Assembly (NCBI GenBank): GCA_003508835.1
Contig: PUFA01000202.1
Span: forward strand, 2,170,001-2,234,000
Source of the DNA: Eonycteris spelaea
Lineage: Eukaryota > Chordata > Mammalia > Chiroptera > Pteropodidae
Direction of reading: 5' to 3'
DNA length: 64,000 bases
The position numbers were made by a program, and so were the translations under genes. This document shows, one piece after another, positions 35,846 through 47,591 of this stretch (its first letter is position 1; the number at the start of each line of letters is the position of its first letter). The notes under the pieces are model-generated. The model was not told the origin of the DNA. It made no database searches and saw only the letters and a program-made list of their open reading frames with translations.

Positions 35846-37610
35846 AAGAAATCATTACCAAAACCAATGGATTTGTAAAATCCACTTGTTGGAGGGGTGT
35901 CTGTATGTGTGCGAGAGAAGGGGGAAGGTTGAGAAGAAGTTGCTTTTTTCAGAAAACGAGAGAGAAAAAAAAATACAACATCACTTCATTAAGTCAGATA
36001 AAACCACTAACAGTGTTAGTATTGGGGTAAACTCCGTTCCCTACATCAAAAGAGGCTCCTTCCCCCTCCTTCCCACCCAGACGCTCTCCCACCGGGTCCA
36101 ATCCAACAATTTTTGTAGCTCCCATACCAGATAAGTCAATAAAAGATGCCTGATGCAATAACCTCACACACCCAGAGTTCCTTCCATGATTAGTTTCCAC
36201 CTAGCGTCCCCCCGTTCTGGCCACATGGGACATCGTAGACCTACAGAAACATGCACAGTTAGGCCTGAACCTCTCCATAGAAGACGAAAGCCAATGAAGC
36301 TTTGGCTTCGGCGCCTCTCTCTTTCACAGCACCCCCCTCCAAGTCCTGTACCTGTGATTTTTGAATATTCTCTTTCAGGAAATTTCCCTGAATTGAATCA
36401 GCTTCAGGCGCCACAAAACCTGGACCCACCTCTGCCTATACATATTTTTTCTCAGGGACCCAGCTGGCCCCCTTCCCAGTGACACCCCAATGGCCACTTG
36501 ACCTGAAGAGCGGGCCCCTTGCTCTGTCAGCCCCCCACCCACACACACGGAGAGCAAGGGCGACCACGTGGCTCAGAGTTTCTGGCTCACTTCCTACTTC
36601 AAATGTACCCTGTTGTCCTAGAAATGCTTTCGCATCAACCAGTCCTTTGTCTTAATGACAGGTTTTAAAAATATGCCCCCCCCCCCATCTATACCTTTAC
36701 AATGGCAAACAGATTGGGCCCTTGATGGTAGGTGCTCAACGAAGATTAATCAAAGGGATAACAATTTTCAAAACCAGTAATCTAGAGTCCTCGCAACGTG
36801 GGAGTTGCAAGTGTGGACTTGCCTACCTAGGAAAGGGCTGGGAGAGGATGGGATGGGGTGGGCGGAGCTGGAAGGAAGGGACAAGGTCAAGGTCAACCCC
36901 GACACCTGCTATGTACAAGAGCTGTGAGCATTTTGCATCCACATGGCACAGAACCCTGGGAACAACCACTCCCCCAGGCAGTGGTCCGAAAGAGCCAGTA
37001 GTTCATGAGTTAAAGAGAAAGCGAAGCCAATCGCACGGCATCTGAGCTGGTCCAGGGAAGTTTTTCTTTGAAAGTCTGAATCTCCGAATACGCTGGTTCT
37101 CACGGCAGCCAGCCTTGCAGGGCATCGGGGACCGAACAGGGACAGCCCCGGGAGCGCGTGCTCGCCAGCCTTCCCCGAGTATCTTCGCCGTGCGGGCTCG
37201 CCAGCAGCCCTGGCCCGGCAGGAGAAGGGTGCAGGATGACAGGGGCGAGCGACTTGGAAACTCTGGCTCGGGCATGTTTTGTCTGCGACGGTTGGTGTTA
37301 GCGGCCCTGCGGGCGGAACAGAAACCTGCTCTCACTCCTGTGCTCACAGTCACACTGTGAAGGCCTGCGAAGGGTCGGATGGGCTCGAGCAAGCGGTCCC
37401 ACTCCTGCGGGCTCGAATCTTCTCGTGCATGGACTTAGGAAGTCGGGAAGAGACGATGGCTAACGTTCCGCCGAGTCTTGAGATTCTACCGTGTAGTGTT
37501 CGGCAAGGACATCGGGTCTCAATGTTCTCAACTAAAGAGCAACGAGCTTGGTTTTACGGCGGCTACAGCGTGGGGAGAAAGCAAGGAGACGCGGAACTCA
37601 AGAACACCCA
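35846..37610. other. Unassigned stretch, CpG-rich from about 36.9 kb
   Basis: No gene recognised. Poly-C lies near 36677-36687. A tandem nuclear-receptor half-site pair lies at 36883-36895. From about 37050 the DNA keeps many CpGs without clear island boundaries. Confidence 0.4.
36883..36895 (+). promoter_or_regulatory. Tandem AGGTCA half sites (DR0-like, contains TCAAGGTCA)
   Basis: AAGGTCAAGGTCA contains two directly adjacent AGGTCA-type half sites and an exact TCAAGGTCA extended half site, the form bound by ERR and SF-1/LRH-1 orphan receptors. A single motif match is weak evidence of function. Confidence 0.4.
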
Positions 37611-37705
37611 CGGCAGAGCTGCCCAATGGAACCGCCCGCAAAGACGGAACGTCTCGACCTGGGCGCGCTCCCCAGACGGTGCTATGCGGTACTTAGGATG
37701 AGGCT
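37610..37705 (+). mobile_element. Possible hAT-type transposon fragment
   Basis: 'gctgcccaatggaaccgccc' followed by 'gcaaagacggaacgtctcga' resembles the 'ctgtccaatagaactttctgc' and 'gatggaaatgttct' start of a hAT-Charlie family, with many extra CpGs. Low certainty. Confidence 0.3.
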
Positions 37706-38089
37706 CGGATGACGAGGAAGGACTGCATTTTTTTTTAATCTTAGTTCATTTTAATTCGTTTGCATGGCCACATGCGGATATTGGCTCCCCCTCTCGCATA
37801 GGGCGGAGAGCGACTTCGTTTGAGCCAGAACCTTGGTAGGTATAGATAAAAGAGTAAGCGAGTCGTTGAGAATCGTCTCCGTAGAAGAAGAATAAAGGGA
37901 GGCATGGGTTTAACTCTGGGGAGTACGAGCAGCGAGCGCACTGTTATTGTTTTAGACCTTCTAAAAAAGAAGGCTCGACTCTCATTTTGCGCCGATGGCG
38001 CCGATAAGGACACCTTACCCTGCACAAAACCTTACGCTCTCCGAAGTGCTTTCGCGGCTACCGCGTGAGCCTCACCACAAGCCTGTGAT

Positions 38090-38240
38090 GGGGAAGACAG
38101 GTAACAGTAATGCCTCCTCTGACAGATGAGGAAGCTGAGACCCCAGTGCTTGGCCCTCGCCCCGGACTTCAAACAGTACCGGAGTAGTCATTTAAAGCGA
38201 CCTTCATTTCTCCAGTGCCCTTCACCAACGGTGCAACCGC
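38090..38240 (-). repeat. MIR SINE fragment
   Basis: 'tgacagatgaggaagctgag' (38119) is the antisense MIR body. The rest is decayed. Confidence 0.6.
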
Positions 38241-38679
38241 TGAGCCTTCATCACAGAAGTGGTAACGAATTACACGAGGCTCCTAACTACGACGAGGCTA
38301 GGAAAGAGGAGGAAAAGCAAGGGACTCGCACTCCGCCACCAGATAACCCAAACGCCCAACGGATGGAGAGTTAGGTGTAGCGCTCGTGAGAAAAAGCAAG
38401 GAAGGAAAAAGGAAGTCCCACTGTGTGCCAGACACGGTCCTGTGAGCCAGTATTCTCGGCAGCGTTTTACTGTTGAGAGAGATACCGGTCTGAGATCACA
38501 CGCCTATCAGGCAGCACAACCGGGGTTCTGTTCTACCCATCCTGGCTGTTTCCCAACGTCACACATTCAGGTTCAGAGGAAGAGAACGATTCCCACCCAC
38601 TTTCCACCCGCCTGCCCCCCAAACTCTTCCCCACACAGACTCGTCACAGAGGACGCTGTGAAGCGGTGAAGCCTGCCGG

Positions 38680-38885
38680 CTTTGCAGTCGCTTGGCCTGA
38701 GTCTGAACTTCGGATTTGACGTTGGGCAATGGGGTCTCCGGTTTCCTCAGATGCAAAACTGGGGCATGTTTTTTTAACCGGCTTTACAAGGTGTTGAGGT
38801 GGATTAAGTGAGAAAAACGTGTGAAAACGCCGAGGACAGTGCCTGGTACAAGTGCTTAGTGAAAGGTAGTTCCGAATATTTTACA
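38680..38885 (+). repeat. MIR SINE fossil
   Basis: 'tttcctcagatgcaaaactg' (38740), 'gtggattaagtgagaaaaac' (38799) and 'acagtgcctggtacaagtgc' (38836) give the sense MIR order. Confidence 0.75.
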
Positions 38886-39199
38886 TTCATTTTTAAGGCA
38901 CTGCAGGACAGGAATTCCAAAGCTCCTTAGAGAGGAAGGATTCGCTAACGCCTGTCAAAGACGACACTCTCTGGAGGACAAAGGACACTCGCTTGGACAC
39001 CGTAGGTGAAGTCGGGGGCCGCGGCTGAGGCAGAAGGAACTGATGCCTTGCTCAGAGACGCCCAGGAGCTGGAATACTGCCTTCTGTCTCCCACAAGAAA
39101 GGTGCCAAACCGGGCCCTCTCTTGAGCTCTGAGCCCACACACCCCAGGCCTCGTTGGCCATCTCTACCTGACCGTGACACCTGCATGAAAAGCCAGCAT

Positions 39200-39790
39200 T
39201 CCCCAAAGAGAAACCATCCATCCATTCATCCATTCATTCATTCATTCATTCATAGGCCTTGTTCTAATAATCCGTTATGCACAAGACACTCTTAAATCTT
39301 ACTTTTGATAGCGGGAAACAGACACAAAATAAGCAAATTCAGGTGATTTCAGTTGACGGTGAGTGCTGCAAAGAATGAAAAGCAGGATGCTGTGGTTAAG
39401 AGTGTCTGTGGGTGAAGGGTATCGTAACTGGTTATCATCTCTGAGGAGATGACCCTTAAGTGGAGACCTGACCGAGACCTGACCGACAAGGAAAGGCCAG
39501 TCGCGTGAGGGCCGTGTGCGGGCAGAGGGTACAGCAAACGCAAAGGCCCTGAGGTAGAGGTGAAGTCGGTGCATTGGAGGGACCGAACGGCCCGTGTGGC
39601 TCCTCCGGCTGAAGCACTGGAGAGTGCGGAGGGGTGAGGTTCGGGCGGACCCGGGCCCAGATCCTGTAGAGTTGATGCTGAGCCACGGTAAGGAGTTTGG
39701 GTTCTATTCCAAGTGCAGTGGGATGGCATTTAGAGATTATTAAGCAGGGGAAGCAATGAAATCTGATTTGCCCTTTGAAAAAGATTATTC
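39200..39790 (-). repeat. L2 LINE 3' fragment, antisense, with (ATTC)n
   Basis: An ATTC tract at 39223-39252 grows from the L2 terminus. Then 'gcaaaggccctgaggtagag' (39540), 'acggtaaggagtttgggttc' (39684) and 'gcaatgaaatctgatttgcc' (39752) give a clear antisense L2. Confidence 0.85.
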
Positions 39791-39849
39791 CTAATCCTGC
39801 CATCCCCTCGCCCAAGCACACAAGTGCACTCACCGATTTTTCCCCGTAA

Positions 39850-40620
39850 GAGCCTCAACCTTTTGCCATTATCTGTCATGTGTGAGTGTCTCCCTGCCCC
39901 CCCTCACCCCCACCCCGCATAATCTGCTGCCAAATCCTATCCTGTCTGCCTCTAGTGCTCGCGAAGCTCAGCCCTCCCTTTGTACTGCCACGGCCATCGC
40001 CCTAACTCGGGTCCTCGGCCCTTCTCACCGCGTAGCGCTCCAACCGGTCTTCCAGGCTCTCGTCTGACCCTTCTGCCCCACGCGCCCCCGGAGGTAAATG
40101 CTCCCAAAGTAAAGCTCTGCTTACCTCGCTTTGCTGCTCAAGGACTTTCAATGGCTCCCCCACTGCCCAAGAGACCCAAGGACAGTCCTCCACGCCAGCG
40201 CTGGGATGCTCCGCCACCCGTCCCAGCCCCCAGCTGTGGCTCTCCTCACACTCGCCTCCGCTCATCCTACGCTTGGGCCACGTGGTCTCCTTGCCCTTCT
40301 CGGAACCTGCCTTGCGTTCGGTTACGTTCTTTCCTGGGTCCGATTGATGCTCAGTCCCCGGGATTGAAGGACACCATCTCCACGATGCTTTTTCCGCGCC
40401 TTCTGACTAGACGTGAACCTCCCCTAGGACTGTGTCTGAACCTCCTGAAAGCACTTCTTACACTGTCCTTTGTCTTCCCGTCATCTGTGTGCACGTCTGA
40501 CGCTCTACTAAATTATGAGTGCCTTGAGGATGATGACGAATCTTATTTTTCATGCTTGTTAGTCCCTAACAGAGAACGGAAGGTGCTTGATAAATCGTTG
40601 TTGAATGTATAAAGGAACAA
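39850..40620 (+). repeat. L2 LINE 3' fragment, sense
   Basis: 'ggactttcaatggctccccc' (40142), 'tcggaacctgccttgcgttc' (40300), 'ttatgagtgccttgaggatg' (40513) and 'gataaatcgttgttgaatg' (40589) follow L2 sense order to the 3' end. The 210-codon frame across it is accidental. It diverges from the antisense copy at 39200-39790, so the two lie back to back. Confidence 0.85.
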
Positions 40621-42175
40621 ATAGATAATTAGATCCAAAATTCATTTTTAGGCAGCATTGCTCAATAAGATGATTTTAGAAAATTATGAATCACCAGAAG
40701 AGGGACTAAGAAGGGTCTAGCCCTTTATTCTTCACCATGGCATTTAAGGGCTCCCAGGAAACACAAATAAGCATGGAAATAGGTTGTCATTGTTTTACAG
40801 GGAATGCATGTCAGAAAAAGTCACTTGGGAGTTGCTGAAAACCACGTACTGTGTTATCAGCGCCCTGGACAGACCCCACGTCTGTGGCTCCCACTCCCCA
40901 CAGCCCTTCCATCCCCGAGGTGGGTTTATGGGGAATAATGTAGAATCAATTCCCTTAGCAATTAATTTTGAGTTGAGCAGTTCCTTTTCAGGGAAAAAAA
41001 AAAAAAGATAAAAGTTTCAGCTAATTCCCTAAGTCTTCCTGTATTATATTAGCCATCCAGAAAGACGGTATTAACGTGTTGGGGTTCACCTCAATCAATT
41101 GCATTGGTGAGTTCATTTATCTGAGGCGACTTCTTTGGAAGAAAAGTACAGAAAGAACTTCCTCCTGGAGCAAAGGCTTCTATTTATATAGGAAAAATCC
41201 TGGATACAACATTCGCTCGAGAAGCAAGGCAGTCTCTCTTCACTCACTGTCTTTCGCTGCACGCACTGACCCGCGCTCTTTCCGAAAGCGGGTTAACTGG
41301 ATGTCCCCGTTGTTACTTAAATGATCCATATTGTCGGTACATTGTTTAGTTGCAAACCATCTGTTATTAATTCTGTCTGAGAGTCATGAGGTGCCCGTGC
41401 AGTCATGGCGTCTCGTTTGTATGACGTCTTAATAGGGAAAAAGACTCCTCCTGGAAGATTAAGAAAGAGATCCACCAGAGATCGGTCCCCCAGGAGAGAC
41501 ACACTGCCGTGGACGCTTCCTCGGTGCGTGGCTTGCCACACCCTGGGCTGCCACCCCTCATGAATCTTACCCCTGCTGGCACACCTGCTTGCCTGGGTAC
41601 CAGTTGTGGTTCGAGTAAGCTGGGGTGGTTCCCCCTACCACTTTCTGACGTTTTTCTTTTCCTTTCTTTGTTAACTTGCGATAGTAATTTATTCCAAAAG
41701 ATGAAGTCCTCATAGCATGACCTAAGGAAGGGAGTGAAAGCAAGGCTTTCTGACTCTGGTTGGGGGTGGGGGGAGGGAAGATGGGAGGGAGGAGAGAGAG
41801 ACCAAGAGTTCAGGTAACTAGCTTTTACGAGCTTCTAAAAATCTCAATTTTCTCTAGACCTAGGTCCTGGCCTTCAGGATCAACTACTGTCCCATTGCCC
41901 TGAGGGTCCAGGAAGACACGTCTTTTACAAACACACTTTTGTATCTGCGTCTAAGAGAGGTCGCAGGAAGGTAAGAGAGCGCATCCCAGAGAGGAATGTG
42001 GTACCCACTCTCTTGCCCGCTTGGAGAAGGGGGTGAGAAGGGAGCTCACCTCCCCTACGACACTTGGCTTCTTGAGGTCACAGTGCTCTCCTGCACTTCA
42101 GGCAAATGAGGTAAAAAACACCACCTCTGGATTTCAGCAAAGGAATTCCCAACGGGTACAAGCACGGTAGAGGAG
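40621..42175. other. Unassigned stretch with AT-rich low-repeat blocks
   Basis: 40930-41140 and 41310-41370 are AT-rich and low in repeats ('agcaattaattttgagttga', 'cctcaatcaattgcattgg') and may be regulatory. An A run lies at 40994-41006. No gene recognised. Confidence 0.35.
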
Positions 42176-42179
42176 AAGG

Positions 42180-42355
42180 GATGTGGAAACTGGGGTGCAG
42201 ATCCTGGCTCCGCTTCTAACGAGCAGGTAGCCCTGGGCGAGCTGCTCCACCCGTCTGAGGCTCGGTTTGCCTGACTATGGGATGGGAGCATTACTATCTG
42301 GCATGGGAGAATGCCCAGGTTGAATGCGATGGCATATATAGAGCCCCATATTCTT
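42180..42355 (+). repeat. MIR SINE fossil
   Basis: 'gtgcagatcctggctccgct' (42195), 'ggtagccctgggcgagctgc' and 'ctgaggctcggtttgcctga' (42255) follow sense MIR. Confidence 0.7.
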
Positions 42356-43365
42356 GTAGGCAAGATAGAGAACTAGGGGGGCATGACAGAAGAATTTGGT
42401 GAGCTGATAACTGAACAACTAAAAGATTTCTTTTGACCTCCCAAAGTGCGCTGTCTTTGGCCCCGTCCTGCTTACTTTGTACAGCGATGACTTCGTTAAA
42501 GCTATAGAAACTATTTTTTCCATCTCCTTTGGGGATGTTACAGAATTGGTAGAGATGACCATCAAATGGGAAAAAAAAAAAAAACCAAAACCATAAAAAC
42601 CCTCAAAATCTCAATTCTAGCAAATGAATGTTAAAGTCCCCGTTGCCTACATAGCAAGAGAGTAAAGGAGAAGGGGCCGGAGAAGGAGGGGCCACGCTCT
42701 CTGATGAGGTGCTGGGAAAGCGAACGCACGCCCAGGTTTCATCAAGAGGAATACGGAGCCCAAAGCCAGGGGAACGACAGCTCTCTGGTCCCCGTGGGGC
42801 ACAGTCGATTCCGAACGCCTCTCTTGAACAGGAATACAGACAAGCTCAAGTGCATTCCGTTTGGCGGCAAGACAGACAGATGTCTATGCCACGTCCTGTG
42901 AGGGACGGAGGATGTTCAACTTGGGGAAAAGAAGTCGCGGGGGGATCCTAATCGCTGTTTACAAACAGGGGAGGCGCCACGTGGTGTTGAGACAGAGAGA
43001 CCCACTCTCCATGTCTCCACAGAGGGAAGCAGGACCCGTGAGCAGGGGAAAGCGAAGGTCACAACAGGTGCACGGAGCCGCCCGGGGCCCGGAGTGGCCC
43101 CGTCCTGCGTGTGCTTCTCAGAAGCCACACGGCTCCTTGGGGGAGAGTTGTCATCAGGGGTTCAAGCACCAGACAGAGACCCGACCAGAGCAACTCCGAT
43201 TCTCCTTCTGCCCTTAGGAGCCCACGGCTGTCGCTGACTCCGGCGTCACAGGAAAGTCTTTGGGAGGTCAGTCCAAGGGTAAATGCTTTTGGTAGAAGCC
43301 AGTGTTTATTATTTAGTTTTAAACAATCTCTGAGTCCTGAGCAAGCACTGATTTGGAGAGAGAAT
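42356..43365. other. Unassigned stretch, moderately CpG-rich
   Basis: An A run lies at 42571-42584. From 42.7 to 43.25 kb CpGs are frequent but the sequence is not clearly an island. No exon was supported. Confidence 0.4.
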
Positions 43366-43369
43366 AATC

Positions 43370-43505
43370 TGGGTCAAACACCAGCTCTCACACTGACCTG
43401 CTGTTTGGTTTTAGGCAAATTACTTGACTTCTCTGAGCCTCACTTTCTTCATCGGCAAAATTAATATTTAGTTTGAGGGTTTGGGGGAGATTAAATGAGA
43501 TACCA
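43370..43505 (+). repeat. MIR SINE fossil
   Basis: 'ttttaggcaaattacttgac' (43410), 'ttctctgagcctcactttct' (43429) and 'gagattaaatgagatac' (43487) are sense MIR. Confidence 0.85.
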
Positions 43506-43700
43506 TATCTCATCGATTCTAGATGCCTATTTTTCACATTTTAATAGCTCTGAAATCAAGGTGAATTTCAACATCGATGGTGTGCCATAGTTTTTAATTG
43601 GAAGTGGGTATTTTTCCATAGTGGCACATAATGTAACGTGGGTCTTACAAAAATCAATTGCAACTTATATTCAATAGGTTCACATATATTGAACAATTAG
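43505..43700. repeat. Possible DNA-transposon fossil
   Basis: 'tctcatcgattctagatgcc', 'caacatcgatggtgtgccat' and 'ggcacataatgtaacgtggg' look like an old interspersed element I half recognise but cannot name. Confidence 0.3.
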
Positions 43701-43892
43701 CATAGTGAGTACACACGAGGATGCTTAAAACCATGGTAATTTCATTCTTCCTTTTCTAGACAACAGCTTCATATCCTCGTGAGGAACCAGGAGGTCCTCA
43801 AGAATCAATCATTAAACTGGCCTACAGATTCTTAATTTGGAAAAGTAATGAGAAGGTTCATACCAGATCCTTCGGAGGGCTGTTTCTATTCT

Positions 43893-43952
43893 ACACACAC
43901 ACACACACACACATACATTATATACACATATGTGTATGTATGTACATACATA
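43893..43952. repeat. (CA)n(TA/TG)n microsatellite
   Basis: About ten CA units, then ATACATTATATACACATATG and TGTATGTA units. Confidence 0.95.
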
Positions 43953-44639
43953 TCCTTCCCATCCCATTTTCTGGGGTCATGTAAACTTTCGGTAATTTTC
44001 CAACTCTGCTTGCTCAGTATATTTTGGCCCAAACATTTATCGAGCCCGAGGCTACATGTTTTTGCCTGCTTTCTCTTAGGAAAGAGGACATCCCGGCCAT
44101 CCCAGTTTGCTAGCCTTCACTCTCAAACCAATCGCCTATCGCAGAATGTCTTTGTCAAGTTTAATATCCTTCAGGCCTGCCGCCTCTCCTCCTCTGGTGC
44201 TCCATTCAAGAGTCTTTACTTTGTTGCAAGAAGCACATAATAAACTCAACCCTACAAGGATATGTGAGGGAGGGAAAATTTTCTTGACCTGGCTGGTCCT
44301 GAACACAATCAGCAGAGAGGCTTTTTGTAGTCAGATATAATGGTTGTAAGTGTGGATTTTTTTTCTCTCTCTCTTGTAGGAACATATCTAATCCTTTATA
44401 AAATGTCATCAAGTGCGTTGTCTCACTGTTATTTTGTGTTAGTGAGTTGCCCGGGTTAATTACATATTACACAAAATCCACTTCTTTGTAGCTGCCTTAC
44501 CTTTAACTATTTAATGGCATACATCATCTTATCTTACAGCAATATTAGAAATGCATTTGCTACCCCTTTCTCTCTCCCTCATCTGACTTTTGAATCGTGA
44601 CGCAGGACCAGAAGATGTGCAGTGCGAAAGCCGAGTTTT

Positions 44640-44780
44640 GTTTTCGTTGGTGGGTCAGTCAGTCAGTGTTTATTGAGGGTCACTGTCACTGGGCTACGTT
44701 CTGGGACTAACTAGAAAGATAAAAGGTAGACCTTTGAGGCATTTATCTTCTAGGCTAGACATGGAACAGAAGAATACGAG
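44640..44780 (-). repeat. L2 LINE 3' fragment, antisense
   Basis: 'cagtcagtgtttattgaggg' (44660) followed by 'tctgggactaactagaaaga' and 'ttgaggcatttatcttctag' matches the antisense L2 end. Confidence 0.65.
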
Positions 44781-45439
44781 CAGGGGCTCTCTAAGTGACT
44801 GGACATGTACTGATTACCCTGTGGTCTCTAGCCCCTCGTAAATGTGAAGACGTAAAGCCCATGACATGCTGAGTGATCACGGCTAGTAGCAGCCTCCTCC
44901 AGGATGCCTGCCCTCTACTCCCTGTCGTCCGCTCACCAGAAGTCAGTGTGTTTGTTCCCGAACCTATTTATGCTACGTCTTCCTATCACTGTATTACGCA
45001 ATTAAAGTAAACTTAAAGTAATGAAATATGAGTGCTAAAGAGATAAGCTGTATCTACAAGATCGAAGGCGAACACTTGGAAAAGGCACATTAAACGTGAA
45101 TTAGTAAAAAAAAAAAAAAAAGTGCTGTCAGCCTAGGCGTAGGAGAGCCAACTGTAAACCACCGTTAAATCTAGAAAAATCTGATTGCCCCACAAAATGC
45201 CTTCAAGATCTTGCTCCGCTTCAAAGAAACCAAGACAGAATCATTGTGAAAACCTCGGAGGTGTGGCTTGTACAAGAAATAAGACACAGAACGCTCATGG
45301 GAGGCCCTACACTCCAAAAACGAGGGCTTGGCCCCATACCAAAAACTTGAGGGATGCTTGAAGTTGAAATAAAGGATTGAGGCATGATTCCCTCATTTTG
45401 TATGATTCCTGCTCTAACCCAACTTGTTCAGCCAAATCA

Positions 45440-45660
45440 CCAGCTAGTAATTGAATAGGGTATAAGGGTTTCTACTGTTAACACATAACAGTGTGTTAAG
45501 AGCCACAATATAGAGGACTAAAGCAGACAAGATGACTTCTCCCAGGGGAAGAGAGGGCTTAGGACAGGCACCAGGGTGGAGGCGAGTCCTGAGCTGCGTG
45601 TGGAAGGATAAGGAGGAGTTCCTGGAGGAATAAGGAAAGGCAGTCACTCCCCAGGGGAGG
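45440..45660 (-). repeat. Possible L2 LINE fragment, antisense
   Basis: 'tgagctgcgtgtggaaggat' followed by 'aaggaggagttcctggagga' (45591-45630) resembles the antisense L2 'gagctgagtcttgaaggatg' segment. An A run of about 18 lies upstream at 45104-45121. Confidence 0.45.
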
Positions 45661-45714
45661 GATCAGTCCAGTCGCACAAGTCGGTTTCCTAGATTTTGTA
45701 ACTCAATTCTGAGG

Positions 45715-45890
45715 CAAGACAGTATAGGCTTGACTCTTTATCCTGCCATTACCATGTGTCCGGAAGTAAGATGTCTGTAGCTCAGCGTCTGATCTGGAAG
45801 ATGCTGGCAATCTTCACAGCATCTCAAAGGCTGCTGTGAAAGTCACGGGAGGTGACTTTTAGAGAGCCACGCGTGAACAAAAACATAGCA
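45715..45890 (+). repeat. MIR SINE fragment
   Basis: 'ttgactctttatcctgccat', 'taccatgtgtccggaagtaa' and 'tgctgtgaaagtcacgggag' follow a decayed sense MIR. Confidence 0.5.
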
Positions 45891-46184
45891 AAGCCACAAT
45901 CTTAAGGCTTTCTGGGAGCCAGGGAATAGGCGCATCACAGACGATTCTGGAGATGAAGGAAATGTTGCACACCTCTTCTAAAAATCTCCTGCCATGAGCT
46001 GAAGCAGCAGAAGATTCAAGAGAAGGGAAGGCGTGGTGTAAGGCCGCATGCTCCCGGTACTGGGAGTGTGTCTGCTCCTGAGGCGGGGGAGCCCAGTGGA
46101 AGGCAGGCACTCTTACCCACCGGCACTCAGCACCACCCACCACAGCTCGCCGGACACTTCCAGTTAGACCACGTAGTTCTGCCA

Positions 46185-46345
46185 ACGGACCCGTAAAAAT
46201 AAATATCACTATTATCTCCATCGTACAGATGACGGAACTGGGTCTCACCGAAGTTAAGCCTATCACTCCAGGTTGAGCAGGTAGGTGATAAGCCGAGAGT
46301 AGGGTCTAGAACCCTGCTCACCTCGTTCCAAATTCTGTGCGCTCC
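46185..46345 (-). repeat. MIR SINE fossil
   Basis: 'catcgtacagatgacggaac' (46220), 'tgggtctcaccgaagttaag' and 'agggtctagaaccctgctca' (46301) follow the antisense MIR order with added CpGs. Confidence 0.75.
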
Positions 46346-46740
46346 CCAGCACCCCTGGCTGCCTTTCTCACGGGCCGTTTTGTCCACAAACCCGGGCAGC
46401 GGTGTCTTGCATGTGTTCATCTGTCAAAACTTTCCATAGGACGGGACGCTACGGCTAATAGCTAAAATGAAGGTCGGAGATTATCAGGGATTTCAATGAT
46501 CCTGCCTATCTCTGACCTCCATTACCAAGGATAATCAGAAGCGAGCGCTAGCACTTTTCCGGGGCGTTCATTAATTTTAAGTACATTTATACAATGTCAT
46601 TCCTCCCTCCCCCGCCCCCTTCATCCGAATTAAAATGTCCTTGTCTTGTCAGTTCCTCGTGGCAGGCGAATCCCTTGTACGTCTTTCGTCTTCGAGACAG
46701 TCGGTTGTTTTCCTCTGGGCCCTTTGTGTTTCCGCTTTGT

Positions 46741-46853
46741 TTTCTCTGAAACGAGAGGACCCCAGTGCCGAATTCCGATTTGAAGGTGAAGTCGTCACAT
46801 CAATGTATATCATTAAAATGTTTCATTGTAATTACCGAAATAGTCAATGCCAA
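46741..46853 (+). repeat. Copy A of a local diverged duplication
   Basis: Aligns to 47592-47703. Over the last 83 bases the alignment is ungapped with 64 identities (77 percent, counted by eye). The first 30 bases align with one gap. Shared blocks include 'gtgccgaattc' and 'cgtcacatc'. It carries GTAATTAC at about 46828-46835. Not recognised as a known repeat family. Confidence 0.7.
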
Positions 46854-46959
46854 ATTATGCGCACGCTATGATTTTCTGCATTATTCGTTATCCCATTCTC
46901 AAAGTTAATACAGCCTATTATCTCTCATTCATGCTCCCCGACGGCCGCTGCACAGCGAG

Positions 46960-47120
46960 CAGCTGTCCCTATTGAGGATCCCACAATGAATCCGAGATCT
47001 CTTTCCTGGGCACTTACACGTAGTGTAATTCAGAGCCCATCAGTGAGGATGAGCTGTTTCAATTGTTCCTCCCAGCGTACATTAGCTTGCACTTGTCCAC
47101 ATACAATTGCAAAGAACCAG
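46960..47120 (+). repeat. Possible exapted CR1/L3-like LINE fragment
   Basis: 'gaatccgagatctctttcct' (46986), 'cctcccagcgtacattagct' (47070) and 'tgcacttgtccacatacaat' (47089) resemble the deeply conserved CR1/L3 type 3' segment I know as 'gatctctttcc ... gcattactttgcacttgtccacattgaat'. If right, this very old element has stayed legible because it was put to use. Recognition is from memory only. Confidence 0.4.
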
Positions 47121-47591
47121 AGCTATCAGAGATGGAAAAGGCCCGTTCGCTTCTCGAGCCGGCCCCCTCTGCCGGCAAAAGCATACGAAGGAAGTGATTT
47201 GATCGGCTCATGCCTAAATTACGCTCTCAATGATAATTGCAATGACCGTTCATAGTATGTCGTTTCTTTCACCCGAAAATCCGTTAAGACACTTCTTCAA
47301 AAAAATTTTTAAAGCAACATTTATTTTCCGAAAAGGAACCGGGGGCTCAGGTGGCAATACTGCCATCCCCGAAGCCAGTCCGGGGAAGCCAAGAATTCAA
47401 TTCGGTTTAATTCCGTGGACGTCTCTGAGCAAGACGTGCGTGTAAGGCAGGAACCCTGTCTGGTGTCGAGAAACTGAAGACCCGCCCCTCTCGTTTATCA
47501 CCTAGTCAGGGGTTTGAGGTCGTGAACACGGCTGGCTACTGCGATCATCCCAAGCGAAGCGGCAGAGAGCGTGTAGCAAGAACACGTTGGT

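Noticed and set aside
39980..40612. 210-codon open frame
   Set aside because: It runs through the untranslated 3' region of an L2 fossil.
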